Of a stretch of DNA of 64,000 nt, positions 46,739-56,879 are shown piece by piece; position 1 is the stretch's first letter; each line of letters begins with the position of its first letter. The translations under genes and the position numbers were made by a program. The stretch spans positions 51,848,042-51,912,041 of the forward strand of contig CM060734.1 of NCBI GenBank assembly GCA_030704615.1, given 5' to 3'. The DNA is from Takakia lepidozioides (taxonomy: Eukaryota; Streptophyta; Takakiopsida; Takakiales; Takakiaceae). Under the pieces are notes generated by a model. The model searched no databases and was not told where the DNA came from. It was given only the letters and a program-made list of their open reading frames with translations.

Positions 46739-47048
46739 TCAGATGACGTGTGTACATGCCTACATCACTGGATCCATAGTGCCACTGTTGGCTCAAGACC
46801 GCTGTCGATTACCTTCTGCAGGCCTTTATAAGCAGCTCATGGTACGATAGTTAGTTATAGTTAACCTAACTCTGATCTTTGCCAGCTGATACATCCCGAT
46901 GAGATGGGGACAAGACATTTAAGCGCGCACCTCGACTTACCACCTGGACCACTTGTTTCGATATGTGACTCTCACGCAGTGTAAGGGTGTAGCTTCTGTT
47001 GGAGGTGTCAAGGCTATAGCCCTTGCATGACACTTTGAGAATAGAAGG

Positions 47049-47120
47049 GGACGGGTAGCTCAATGGTAGAGCACCCCACTGAAATGGGAGAGGCCCTAGG
47101 TTCAATCCCTAGCCCGACCG
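47049..47120 (+). other. tRNA-like unit in left TRIM repeat
   Basis: This 72-nt tRNA-like fold has A box 'tagctcaatggtagagc' and B box 'ggttcaatccc' with a perfect T-arm. The anticodon arm is slightly degraded compared with the right repeat. Confidence 0.7.
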
Positions 47121-47258
47121 CACGCCAGTGGTTTTCCATCATGGTATTAGAGCAAAAGTTGGGGCGGTGGGCATTAGCATAAGGGCTACTATGCCTTGAG
47201 GGGGAGTGTTGGAGGTGTCAAGGCTATAGCCCTTGCACGACACTACAAGAACAGAATG

Positions 47259-47330
47259 GGACGGGTAGCTCAGTGGTAGAGCACCCCACCGGAATGGGGG
47301 AGGTCCTAGGTTCAATCCCTAGCCCGACCA
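47259..47330 (+). other. tRNA-like unit in right TRIM repeat
   Basis: It has the same 72-nt fold as the left copy, with a better anticodon stem (CCCC/GGGG). The acceptor stem pairs 6 of 7, and there is no CCA end and no T-run terminator directly after it. Confidence 0.75.
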
Positions 47331-47351
47331 CATGCCAGTGGTTTTCCAACA

Positions 47352-47629
47352 GCTTCATGTTATGTGAGTTAGCTGAGTGTGCAGAGATACAACAGATTAC
47401 TTTGTTTGCTCAATACAATTCAAGCTTGTTCATTACTTCTTTCTTGTGTATGTCTCATTGCATGATTGTGATGAGTATGTGATCTAAGACTTACCACTGG
47501 AAGCAGATTAGCAGAACTCAGTTGAAAAGTTAGGACACTGACCAATCCCATACCAACCGAAGGGGTATTTTTAATCAATCCCAATATGGATGTGGCTTGA
47601 TTTTATTGCAAACGTGTGAGATGACGTGT
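47352..47629. other. Spacer, nothing recognised
   Basis: A short A/T-rich spacer between the TRIM and the GC-rich repeat tract. Confidence 0.3.
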
Positions 47630-48337
47630 ACGGCCCGCGAGGTACAGCCGGGAACCCCGCTCCGCCAGCCTTGTCAGCGAGCTGGACGCCCCATGTCAAA
47701 TCATCCCCACCCCCCTTGACCCCTCCGCCCGCTGCCCCGCCCCTGCCCGCCCGTTGCTCCCCGTGCCCCCCTCACCCCCCCCCCCACGCCCGCCCCCGCC
47801 TGGGACCCCTTACCCCCGCCCCACCACTGGCCACGCGGCACCCCACAACACCGCCCGATCTCCAGCCACGTGGCGCTCCCCCGAACCGTCAATCCCCTCC
47901 CCATCCATCCAACCTCAATTAAATGGATGACGGCCGGATGAAGGCCCCATGACGCGTCCATTGCCACGTGGCGCTCCCACCGCCGTCGATACCCTCCTCC
48001 CATCCACAGCGCGCTCCCCCGACGTGCCTTGATCCCCCTTCCAGACCGGAAGTGATCCCCCAACCCTAAGCGCCGCCACGTGCGGCTCCCTCGGACCGTC
48101 GATCCCCTGCGCATCCATCCAACCTGACAAACAATGGATGATGTGTGTCATCCGCCCCTCATCCCCCACCATCCTCCTGCGCAGGGATGGAGGACGGCTG
48201 GATGAAGACCCGATGACACTGACAGGCCACGTGCCGCTCCATCCGCCGTCGATCCCCTATTCCCATCGACGGCCTGATCCCCGTGACGTCGCCGCTCCCC
48301 CGACGTGCCTTGATCCCCCAACCCTAAAACCGCGCCA
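47630..48337. repeat. GC-rich degenerate minisatellite beside the G2 LTR
   Basis: C-rich sequence has recurring words: 'ccacgtggcgctccc' (about 47869, 47963, with variants near 48076 and 48227), 'cgtcgatcccc', 'catccatccaacct' and 'cccccgacgtgccttgatcc' (about 48016 and 48297). Base composition differs sharply from neighbouring DNA. Open frames here follow the C-richness and are not considered genes. Confidence 0.7.
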
Positions 48338-49062
48338 TATCGCGGCCCTTTGCCTTGAGGGCAAGGGGTCGGGACACGAGAGGGGCTGCCCCTGTGGTGG
48401 GGGCAGTGGCAACAATAGGTACGGGGGCTAAAGCACCCTTGAGTGCCCAAGGCACTCAAGGAGGCGGAGGCGCTCACTATGTGGAGCCCCGCACACCGGG
48501 TTGCGGTGGGGGTGGTTCCACGAGGGGTGGTGGTAGCTTAGTGAGTCTTAGTGGGGGTGGCATAGGACTCACCATGGGGTGGAAACCTTGTGGTGGGAGT
48601 CGTGGGGAGTCTTGGGACTTATCACGGTCCAATGGGGCCGTGGTGGGTGGACCAAGACTCACCGCGACTCATCACCGGGAATCGAAGGTTTTCGTGGTGG
48701 TTCGTCATAAAATGACTGGGTTGTTTGTGAAACCCCCGCGGACAGTCACAAAAGTATATATAGGGAGTAGTAACCCCGAGAACGGTGCAAGCCCGTTGGT
48801 GACCAAAAACTAGTGAGTAAGCGTGCGAGCCGAAAATCGACCAAGGTGTGGGGATCTGTTCCGGACTGCCAACGACCAAAGGGAATTTTCCACTAGGCCC
48901 AAATTGAGAGAGGGTCTTGTGGAGGAGCAAAGGGGACCGTTATGTCCCGGTGAGCAGCCGAAGCTCCGAGTTGGTCCGGCGGCCAGTTTGGGAGTTAGAC
49001 GCGCGCATCAAAGCGAGTAACTATAACTTGAAGGGGAGCTTACCGAAGTGAGGTGCGCGACA
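48338..49062 (+). repeat. LTR of G1 family, second copy
   Basis: 725 bp, ends TATCGCG (G to A at the second base relative to the other copy's TGTCGCG) and CGCGACA. TATATATA at 48755-48762 is a plausible element promoter. It matches 923-1649 in inverted orientation. Confidence 0.88.
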
Positions 49063-49064
49063 CT

Positions 49065-49076
49065 TGGTATCAGAGC
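49065..49076 (+). promoter_or_regulatory. iMet primer-binding site
   Basis: TGGTATCAGAGC, two bases after the LTR end (cacttGG context). Confidence 0.9.
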
Positions 49077-49154
49077 TTAGAGTTCAACACGCGATCGTCC
49101 TTGAGATCGGCCTCATCATGGGGTCGAGCAAGACAAAGCGAAAGCGTAAGATAA

Positions 49155-49780
49155 GTGGAAGGAGAAGTCGATAAAGATCCGAGCCCAGATTGGATCAAGG
49201 GGATCTTGGAGAAATACCAGGATGTGATGCCGGAGGATTTACCAAACGGTTTGCCACCACGAAGAGGAGTTGACCACAAGATAGAGGTAATATCGGGATC
49301 GGAGCCGCCTGCCAAGGCGCCCTACCGGTTGAGCCACAAATAGTTGGTCGAGCTGAAGAGTTCAAGGATCTAATGTCAAAAGGGTACATCCAGCCGAATA
49401 AGTCACCTTACGGAGCCCTGGTGTTATTCGCAGACAAAAAGAATGGGACGCTGCAGATGTGTGTCGATTACAAGGCTCTGAATAAGGTGACTATAAAAAA
49501 CCGGTACCCTTTGCCAAGGATCAACGACCTCTTTGATCGATTGGCAGGAGCGAAGCATTTCAGCCGCATCGATTTGCGCTCAGGCTACCATCAAATCCGA
49601 GTGGCGGAAGGAGATGAAGAGAAGACCGCGTGTAGGACAAGATATGGTTCATACAAGTTCTTGGTGATGCCTTTTGGGCTCACCAACGCACTCGCGACCT
49701 TTAGCACGTTAATGAACAGTCTTTTCCAGGAGTGGTTGGATGACTTTGTGATCGTGTACATCCATGATATCTTGGTGTAG
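49155..49780 (+). pseudogene. Gypsy RT fragment of the chimeric element
   Basis: The N-terminal part 'LEKYQDVMPEDLPNGLPPRR' (about 49208-49267), then stops near 49341-49371, then a clean frame: '[20 protein letters not shown]', '[20 protein letters not shown]', '[15 protein letters not shown]', '[15 protein letters not shown]' and the catalytic box as YIHDI (first Asp replaced by His). A stop follows directly. The RT is unmistakably gypsy but inactive. Protease and gag are deleted between leader and RT. Confidence 0.85.
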
Positions 49781-49837
49781 TCGAAAACAAAAGAAGAGCA
49801 CCTGGAGACCTAAAAAGGGTGTTCCAGAAATTGAAGG

Positions 49838-50302
49838 ACTATGTGCGTAATGCGCGCCATGTCACCTTCTGAATGTCGATGGCAGGATTGACCCAAAGCT
49901 AACAGTGGTACCTGCAAGTTTGAGGTGCATGTTGTGTGGGTCTGCTAGAGGGGCAGCCACCATGCTGGTGTGTGATCGATGCTCTAGAGGTTGGCATATG
50001 AGATGCTTGACTCCACCTCTTGAGATGGTTCCCGATGGGTTGGTTATGTCCGCATTGCATTGGATAGTGGGAATGGATACAACCATGGAAGGCTAACAAA
50101 AAATGCAAGGCCAAGCTACTAGGAGACCAACACACGAGATCCTGGCTCAAGTTCACAGATTGCAAGAGGGCGACTAACGATGGGGCTACTCTTGTACCCA
50201 ACCTCTTGGTCTATAGAGTTTGAGTACAATAGGGACAGTGATAGAGGACTTAGTACGGCTGTGGCTATTACATCTTATAGGTATCTGGAGTTAGATGGAC
50301 TT
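49838..50302 (+). pseudogene. D-family PHD finger and 3' UTR in the chimeric element (D3)
   Basis: The sequence follows D1 from 'KD.VRN' onward. PHD residues: 'CMLC', 'MLVCDRCSRGWHMRC', 'TPPLEMVPDG'; one extra base then shifts the frame before the final Cys pair ('WLCPHC' in another frame). The conserved 3' UTR block 'cgactaacgatggggctac' is at about 50171-50189. The copy stops at 50302, at the D2 insertion. Confidence 0.8.
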
Positions 50303-50490
50303 TGTCGTGCGCATACATATCACTACACAACTTCATCGCTGTCCAAAACCACACAACACATGTGCACACCACACACTAGTATACCACTAGTCCACCACTA
50401 GTCCAACCACTAGTCCAATCACTAGGCTACAACTAGTCAGTCACTAGGCTGCCACTATGCTGCCCACTATGGCAGTCACTAGTCCACACA
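50303..50490 (-). repeat. D2 3' terminal module A (expanded)
   Basis: 188 bp, minus-strand TGTGTGGACT to GCGCACGACA, directly after the PPT. Compared with the 85-bp modules of D1 and D3 it has gained about 100 bp of 'actagtgg/actagtc' repeats (50375-50485). No B or A' follows; the host sequence resumes at once. Confidence 0.75.
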
Positions 50491-50749
50491 ATCGCCCCCC
50501 TAGCTGGTGCTTAGGTCCCTCTAAGTCCAGGTAGCCACAAGATGTGATAGTGACCATAGCCTCACTAAGTCCTCCACCACTATCCCTACTACACTCAAAC
50601 TTGATAGATCAAGAGGCCGGGTGCAAGAGTTGCCCCATCGTTAGTCGCCGTCTTGCAACCTGTGAACTTGAGCTTGGGATCTTGTGTATTGACTCCTATG
50701 AGCTTGGCCTCCCATGTCTTGTTACCTGCCTCCAGTCATGTCCACTGCC

Positions 50750-51278
50750 ACTATCCCAAGCAGTGTGGACACAACCAATCTCCGTCAGGAACCTTCTCAA
50801 GAGGTGGTGTCAAGCATCCCATATGCCAACCCCTTGAGCATCGATCACACACCAGCATGGTGGCTGCCCCTTTGGCAGACCCACAGAGCATGCACCTCAA
50901 ACCTGCAGGTACCACTGCCAAGTTTGGGTCAACTCTGCCATCGACATTGGGAAGGTGACATGGCGCACAATTACGCACATGGTCCTTCCAAGTCATGCCA
51001 TCCCGACCCTCCAAGATCAGGACCCTTGAGGGCAACACCTCTCGAACCCTCAAAATAACATTACTGCCTTGCTCTTCAATTGCAGTGGTTTCTGTTTCAA
51101 ACACTCTCATCTCCTTTCTTTCCCGAGTATCAAGTATGCAAGAATCAAGAATTATTTGAGCAATGATTGGACCAGACACAATGATCGGAGACTTTGCAGT
51201 AGTGCCCTGTAACCTCTTCATCTCGTCCACCAATCCGTTGTACATTAACTCCGCCCAAGCGACATCCTCTCCCCTCAA
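50750..51278 (-). pseudogene. Integrase tail and PHD finger of D2 with a foreign N-terminal segment
   Basis: The open frame from 51278 begins with about 72 residues that have no match in D1 ('DVAWAELMYNGLVDEMKRL', 'SPIIVSGPIIAQIILDSC'). It joins the D family at 'VILRVREVLPS' (about 51062) and continues through 'ILEGRDGMTWKDHVRN' to an intact PHD finger: 'CMLC', 'MLVCDRCSRGWHMGCL', 'PPLEKVPDGDWLCPHC'. The integrase HHCC finger and DDE core are absent. This is a deletion or capture event; the origin of the foreign block is unknown. Confidence 0.75.
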
Positions 51279-51283
51279 AGCTT

Positions 51284-51978
51284 TCAGGAATCCCCTCCCG
51301 CTTGAACCTCTTGGCTCCGATCCCTCTCCCTGGCAGTCATAGTGGCTTCCATGTCTCCCATGCGGAGGTAGTCCAACACAGCCAAATCCTCATGTATATC
51401 TCTGGCACCACATGGCTCATCACTAGCCTCAGGGTCCTCAGACACTGCGTCTACAGTCATCCCTGTTGTAGGTCCAACCTGACCTCCCGATGCCAAGATC
51501 CACAAAAAGAAAGATGCATGCCATCCCGGCACCATCTCCTCGTCCGTCTCACCATGCCACCGAGCTCCAGTGTCATCCTGCTGGCTCGTGCATGGATTGC
51601 GACTCAATCCATCCGCATCCCAATTGACCAAACCCGGTCGGTGCACAACCTGAAAGTCATACTCCTGGAATATGAGTGCCCACCGTGCAAGCTTCCCCGT
51701 AAGCTTGTCTGACTCCATCAATTTACAGGCCGGTAATCACCGCACATACGTCTCTCCATCCAATTGCCATAGACATCCTTCTTGGCTAGCATCACTGTGG
51801 CTGAAGCATACTCTCCACCAGAGAGCTCCACCAAACCTGCCTCCCAGAGATCTTGAGTCCTCATCTGAATCAAAGACCTCTCCATGTCACTATATCTATA
51901 GGGTCTCCGAAAGATTGGCGTGTCAGTGGCCAACTCAATACAAATCTCTTGACTGTTCAGTGCTCCCAAGTCCTTCAA
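51284..51978 (-). pseudogene. RT start fused to RNase H end in D2 (RT core deleted)
   Basis: The RT entry 'DTPIFRRPYRYSDMERSLIQ' to 'RRMCGDYRPVN' (51978-51718) is followed directly by a stop and then 'DKLTGKLARWALIFQEYDF' and 'GLVNWDADGLSRNP' of the RNase H end. Everything between, including the YxDD box and the first RNase H Asp, is missing compared with D1. The copy cannot be autonomous. Confidence 0.8.
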
Positions 51979-52309
51979 ACTGAAAGCAAAGCAATTCCAG
52001 TAAGCCCTCAGGAACCGCCGTATACGTCGTCTCTCTCCTCCGGTGACAATGGGTCCAATGTCAGGCTCCCAATTGGCCTCCGTAACTGCAACCTTAAGTC
52101 CAGTGGGCTTAGAGGTAGAGGACGGGTCCAGTGGTTGCTATGTTGCAACCTCTTGAGCAGTACTCCCTACCTGCTCAGTCAGTGACAAGGCCTCATCCTG
52201 CTCCATCATCTCATCCTCAAGGACTTCCTCCACCCGAGAAAAATCCCCAACCTCATCCATCACCGCCACCTTGGCTGCCAACTCCATCTGAACCTCGAGC
52301 ACCTCCTAC

Positions 52310-53410
52310 GTGTGCCATGGATGCCTACACCCCGTGGTCCTCACATGCTCGCCCCCACTCACTGCCTGTACCGTTTCGGTAGGCAGAGAGACCATCGAGG
52401 GAAGTGTACTCCGCACTCTACGTTGCTCAGCCATAGCCAAGCTGATAATCCAGGTCAAGCAATTGAGATCCATTGCTTGCCCCAACACCTGATGACATGA
52501 TGCCTCAGAAAGAGACGACACGCCGTGGTACCAGTGGTAAAACCCATCGCCCGCTCACGCTCGTCAGCATTAGGCTCTACTAACTGTTGCAACTGAGCAT
52601 CCCACAAGAGGCCAAGTCCACTATCCCGGAAAGCATGCGATCCTGGGAAGCTGAGCAGTGAGGGTAATGCTGCTCGTGGTTGACCCACCCTGCTGACCAC
52701 TACCAAAGGCGAACGGTCATCGTGTCTCACACGCTGCGACTGCCTCCCTGTGTCCAAAATGCTATCCACTGTGAGATATACTGGCCGCTGTACCCCATCA
52801 AATGCACGCTTGAGCAGTGCGAGTGGCATCAAGTTAGTCCACCATAGCCGTGGACGATGAGCCCGTGACCCCACTGTAGCTGTATCTAGCAACACTGCTG
52901 ACCCAAGCCACGACCGGACTTGATGCACACTGGCCATCACCCTAGCCCGAGAATCGTCCAACAGTGGCACATTCTCCAAGATGTATGCTGGAGATACATC
53001 TTGATGAAGCTGCAAGTGGCGCAAAACCCGCACCATCTCCCAAAACAGACCCGACCTCGAGTCTCGCAATCCATTGCCATGCCCGACTGATGAATGCCCT
53101 TGGCAGGGCCAACCTACCACTACCAGATCAATGGAGCCAACCCGCTCCAAATCCTGCGCCCCCAACAACGAAATGTCTGCTAGCAAGGCCTACTGATATC
53201 CACGAACTGCAGACACCGGCAACAACTCAGGGTATTGCTGCACCAACTGAGCAACATGGCGAAGTGAAACGCGTCGTGCAGTCTCATCCCTCTCCACATA
53301 CATGTAACACCTAACTCATACACCTGCCTATAACACAACAGCCAATCCGGTGCTGATCCCACCAAACAAGTCCAAAAGACAAATGCCTTCATCCGGATAC
53401 TGCCACACAA
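52310..53410 (-). pseudogene. DNMT3-like C5 methyltransferase domain of D2
   Basis: Motif I is visible here as 'LLDLFGGISTGL' (about 53377-53342), followed by 'YMYVERDETARR' and 'QQYPELLPVSAV'. After stops (near 53338, 53326 and 53190) a 243-codon frame starts at 53186: motif IV 'GWPCQGHS', 'LFWEMVRVL', motif VI 'ILENVP', motif VIII 'SRAHRPRLWWTNL', motif IX 'ERERAMGFTTGT'. The frame then slips before motif X ('LGQAMDLNCLTW' is in another frame at about 52480). With D1 this gives the whole catalytic order I, IV, VI, VIII, IX, X. It lies between protease and RT, so it was part of pol. Confidence 0.85.
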
Positions 53411-53513
53411 TAGGTATAATATCCAATGGTGACAACTGCAAATCCTTGCTCGTGCCCCACAATGGAGTCTGAGCAACCATGGCATGCAACTCCGCCATAC
53501 CATATATGTCATC

Positions 53514-54575
53514 CTACTCTCCCGGAGGTGACACATCCTCTGAATGAGCGTTGCCCTCTAGCAACTCTGCAAGCCAAGTCACTGCAGCTGTGAATGCTGC
53601 TAGTGTCGGCATCTTGCCCCGCTGGGCAACTGCAACTCCTCCTATGAACGTCATAGGGAGCTGCACACGCCGGCCCTCCCCTGACTGCCATCCAGGCCTA
53701 TAGGAAGCTGACTCCTCCCAAAAATCCAGGGTGAAGCCCATGGGATACAACACTGCCCCACCAACCAGGACATCGTACAAGACCGCGTCTGTCACAATGG
53801 CGTTGGCTCGCATCACTGAGCCATTTGTAGGGTGATCCGGCCATAGTCTGATAGTCAACTCACGCCGTGTCATGCCCCGAGCCCGCTCCGATCCTCCAAG
53901 AGACGTCTGTATCTAGAAAGAACAAGGCTCCATATCCGCCTCCGTGAGGCCCAAGCCTGCAATAGCAGCTTTGCCCAGCATCAATGGCTGAGCTCCCGAG
54001 TCCAACAAGACCCGCAGTGGCCGGTACCTCTTGTCTGCCGGTCCACTCAAACAGAAAATGTCATCCTGGTTGTCTAACATGACAATTCCAGGTGTCACCA
54101 TGGCGCGCTCAATGGCTGGCCTAGCTGGCAGCTCCATCAACCTGGCAACTGCAGCTTGCCATGGCACCGCCGTGGTAGTCTTGACCCTCAAATCCGAGGA
54201 TCCCTCCGGCACTACACCTCCCACTATCTCCGCAGAAGATGAAGTAACCTCCCCACTCTCACAGAGTGTAGTTGCCAGCCTAAACACCTCAACTGGTCTT
54301 ACCCCCGGCGTCGCAATCATGGTAGCCGAGAACAATGGAGCCTGACACACAGATGTGGCCGCTCCCAGCAGTACACTAGCTGCCGTAGCCTTGGCAACAC
54401 TAGGTGACGGTGCTACCCGTGTAGCTCTCCCCAATGACATAGTAACCTCCGCCTCGGTAACAGTCGGGCAAGAACTAGGTGCCATGGATGGCGTCGACAC
54501 TGTCTCCGCCAATGTGAATGACTGAGGAAGCCTAGCCTGACGGCTTGCCTCCCTACGCTGTGGATCCAACTCCAC
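53514..54575 (-). pseudogene. Aspartic protease region of D2
   Basis: The frame ends with 'YRPLRVLLDSGAQPLMLG' (DSGA active site at about 54010-53991), the retropepsin signature, followed by a stop at about 53913. After it, 53873-53514 encodes 'ANAIVTDAVLYDVLVGGAV' and 'MTFIGGVAVAQRGK', a plausible protease C-terminal half and linker to the methyltransferase. The protease would process Gag-Pol inside particles. Confidence 0.75.
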
Positions 54576-54599
54576 CTCTGCACCTTGTGGCTCAGGAAC

Positions 54600-56220
54600 T
54601 CATGCTCCTCCTCGAGTCACGGCTGCAGCAGACTCCACCTGCACTAGTGGTAGTGCTGCTCCGCACATGAATCCCATACCTCCCAAATCTCCTCCCTCAG
54701 GAGCAGGAGGTGGACCATCCGGCCTTGGAGCTGTTACCATCTGAGCTATAGCCATGGCAGCGAGCCTCTGCTCTAGCTGCTGAAGCTGGTTGGCCATGCC
54801 TTGGTCAACACCCTGACCTCCGCGTCCTTGGCCATGTTGAGCTTGCCCTTGGCCTGCACCTCGTGCCTGGCCACCTCATCCTCTCTGGGCTGCTCCACCT
54901 CGCCCCCGGCCACCATTGTTCCCTTGGAACTGGCCTGGGCGCAACTCAGGGTGCAAACCATAACACTGGGCCTCTCCATGCCCGTGCTTGCCACAATGCC
55001 CACACTGCAACTGTGCATGCGGTGCATGTGCCGGCCCTTTGCCTCCCTCTGGGAAATCCTTCTTGACATGGGGTCCTCCACATGTCCAACACACCACATC
55101 CGCCCGTTGTTGGCCAGCAAATGAAGGGAGAGACCCCTGCATCTGAGGTCCTCTCTGCCCTTCCCTGAGCTTCACCTGAGCCCCCTTGTTGCCTTGAGCA
55201 TGTTGAGGTTGTGGTTGGCTAGGAGCACCACTACCCCGTGGTGTCTCCTTAGGAATCCCACCATGACCACTCGTTCCTCCACCATGTTGAGCTCTATTCG
55301 CTTTGCCAGCAAAAACACATTTGCTAAGGTAGGTTGGGCCGCTTATAGGAGAGTTGCATCCCGCACCCTTCTCCTCAGCGCCTTGTCCAATATCCCATAC
55401 CAGAATTGGACTGCCTGAGCTTCCGTAACCCCTTGGGTTACATTTATCAAGCGCCTCATGCGAGTGAAAGCCTCCCTCAAGCTCTCAGTAGCTTCCGTTG
55501 GAACTCTTGCAAGCTCCACAACTTCTCTATCCTCACCCCTTGGTAGTTCCCTCTCAACTCTTCGAAGAAATCCACAACAGGGTTGAAGGCAGGCACGGGT
55601 ACTGGTGCTAGTGCGGTAGTGGCTTGGGTGGACGTCGTAGCTACGGTACCACCAGTCCTACTAGTCCCACTGCTACTTGCTGAAGCTGCCGGTGCAGCGG
55701 CAAGTGTAGCCACTGCCCTCGTGACTCTAGTGCCCCTAGTGATGGAGACATAGTCGGGTGACCAGTACATCCTCCACTCCTCGATCTCAACCTCATGCGC
55801 CCGTCTGAACTCATGGTAATCATCCATAGGCGGCCCCTCAAGGTGCTAAAACAGCCCCTTCCATGCCATGAAAGGCGTAAATAGTTGTGGATTGCGCATT
55901 TGCTGCAAATCACACCAACTATCAAACTCTTGGATAAAATCATCCAACTGGATGGTGCCCACCGCCCCAGAGTACCTTCGTGGCCCCTTGGTAGTTCCAT
56001 ACATCTCCTCCATTAAGTCCCACAACAATGGCAAGGAAACAACTTGCACCGCCGGTATGAGTCCTCCTGATTCATAATCCGAATCAGAACCTTTCGTAGA
56101 AGACACAGGAGGTGAAGGTGGCCTAAACCGCACACCTCGTCTTGTGTACCCACTAGTATCACTAGTGCTCGAACCGGCACTGTCCCCAGCAACTAGTGGC
56201 ACCTCCGTGTTGACACTCAA
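54600..56220 (-). pseudogene. Gag of D2 with CCHC zinc knuckle
   Basis: The ATG at 56220 opens a frame with a Ser-rich start, then 'QLDDFIQEFDSWCDLQQM' and 'FMAWKGLF'. An in-frame stop near 55845 is followed in the same frame by 'DDYHEFRRAHEVEIEEW'. A shift near 55480 leads to 'TRMRRLINVTQGVTEAQAVQ' and 'LDKALRRRVRD', the conserved Gag core. The knuckle 'CGHCGKHGHGEAQC' (C-x2-C-x4-H-x4-C) is near 55010-54970. The order and content are those of plant gypsy Gag. Confidence 0.8.
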
Positions 56221-56879
56221 CCGGTCATGAACATGTCCCTAACCCCCTCTCCACAAGGTAACGGGGTAGAGAACCCGTTGTGGCTTATGGTTTGGAATAC
56301 TAAGTTCCTAACATAGCCTACACCTGTACCTGCATCCACCGCAAGCACTCATATGGTTGGCTGGTCATCACCTCCAACCTCACCACAGGAGAAACAATGA
56401 TGGTCTGGCTGGTCATCACCCCAGCCTCACCATCGACAACATGCTCTAGGACTGGCCAATGATCAAATCCGGACCAATCACCTATAAAAACAAGCGCCCA
56501 CACAAAACTAGCATGGCGCACAGTCAAGCATGCATGTATGGAGGGGATCCAAACACAAGAAATCAGAACGACAACTCCCCCACACCAAAAACAACTCCAT
56601 GGTGTTGCTCCTGCAAGGACACCCCAGCCCAAACCCGGATTGACTCTTGCCTCCACCTACGGAAAGGTCTTGGCCTAATGAGAGGGTGGAAACTACGAGG
56701 AAGAGAAGCTAAAGCAATGCCTAACTCCAGCATGCCCTCATCCCAACACTCTTTTTCTCATCTCTTCCCTCACTTGCATGACCACGGGAATATCATGAAG
56801 ATACTCCTCAAACCGCCCTCCACGAGCTTCAAAATTCGGCCTTCAAGACCACATGCCAGTCCTTAGGCAGTCCACCAGT

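Larger units (their letters stand above)
46997..47351 (+). mobile_element. Complete TRIM retroelement with tRNA-like units in its LTRs
   Basis: Two 145-bp terminal repeats (46997-47141 and 47207-47351) run TGTTGGAGG to TCCA(T/A)CA. The PBS TGGTATTAGAGC (47142-47153; one mismatch to the iMet PBS) abuts the left repeat, a 44-bp spacer follows, and the PPT gagggggag (47198-47206) abuts the right repeat. The 5-bp direct repeat GCTTC flanks the element (46992-46996, 47352-47356). It encodes no protein, so movement would depend on another LTR element's enzymes; its PBS type matches that of G1. The two repeats differ at several sites, so the insertion is not recent. Confidence 0.95.
48338..50302 (+). 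mobile_element. Chimeric gypsy element: G1-type LTR/RT joined to D-family PHD/3' end (left part)
   Basis: The order is LTR (48338-49062), iMet PBS (49065-49076), leader, RT fragment (49155-49780), then from about 49838 D-family sequence (integrase tail, PHD finger, 3' UTR) up to 50302. There D2 is inserted in the opposite orientation. The missing continuation (PPT and terminal modules) resumes at 59141. Gag, protease, RNase H and the integrase core are absent. The two halves meet within a shared 'aaggac.atgtgcg'. Confidence 0.8.

Noticed and set aside
46997-47351. True tRNA genes at the A/B-box blocks (also 26978-27049)
   Set aside because: All complete blocks sit inside TRIM terminal repeats, the anticodon loop lacks U33, and there is no T-run terminator right after the unit. 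I annotate them as tRNA-like promoter units.
47626-48114. Pro/Arg- and Gly-rich frames in the GC-rich tract
   Set aside because: These are a product of C-richness and repeat units, without codon bias or family.
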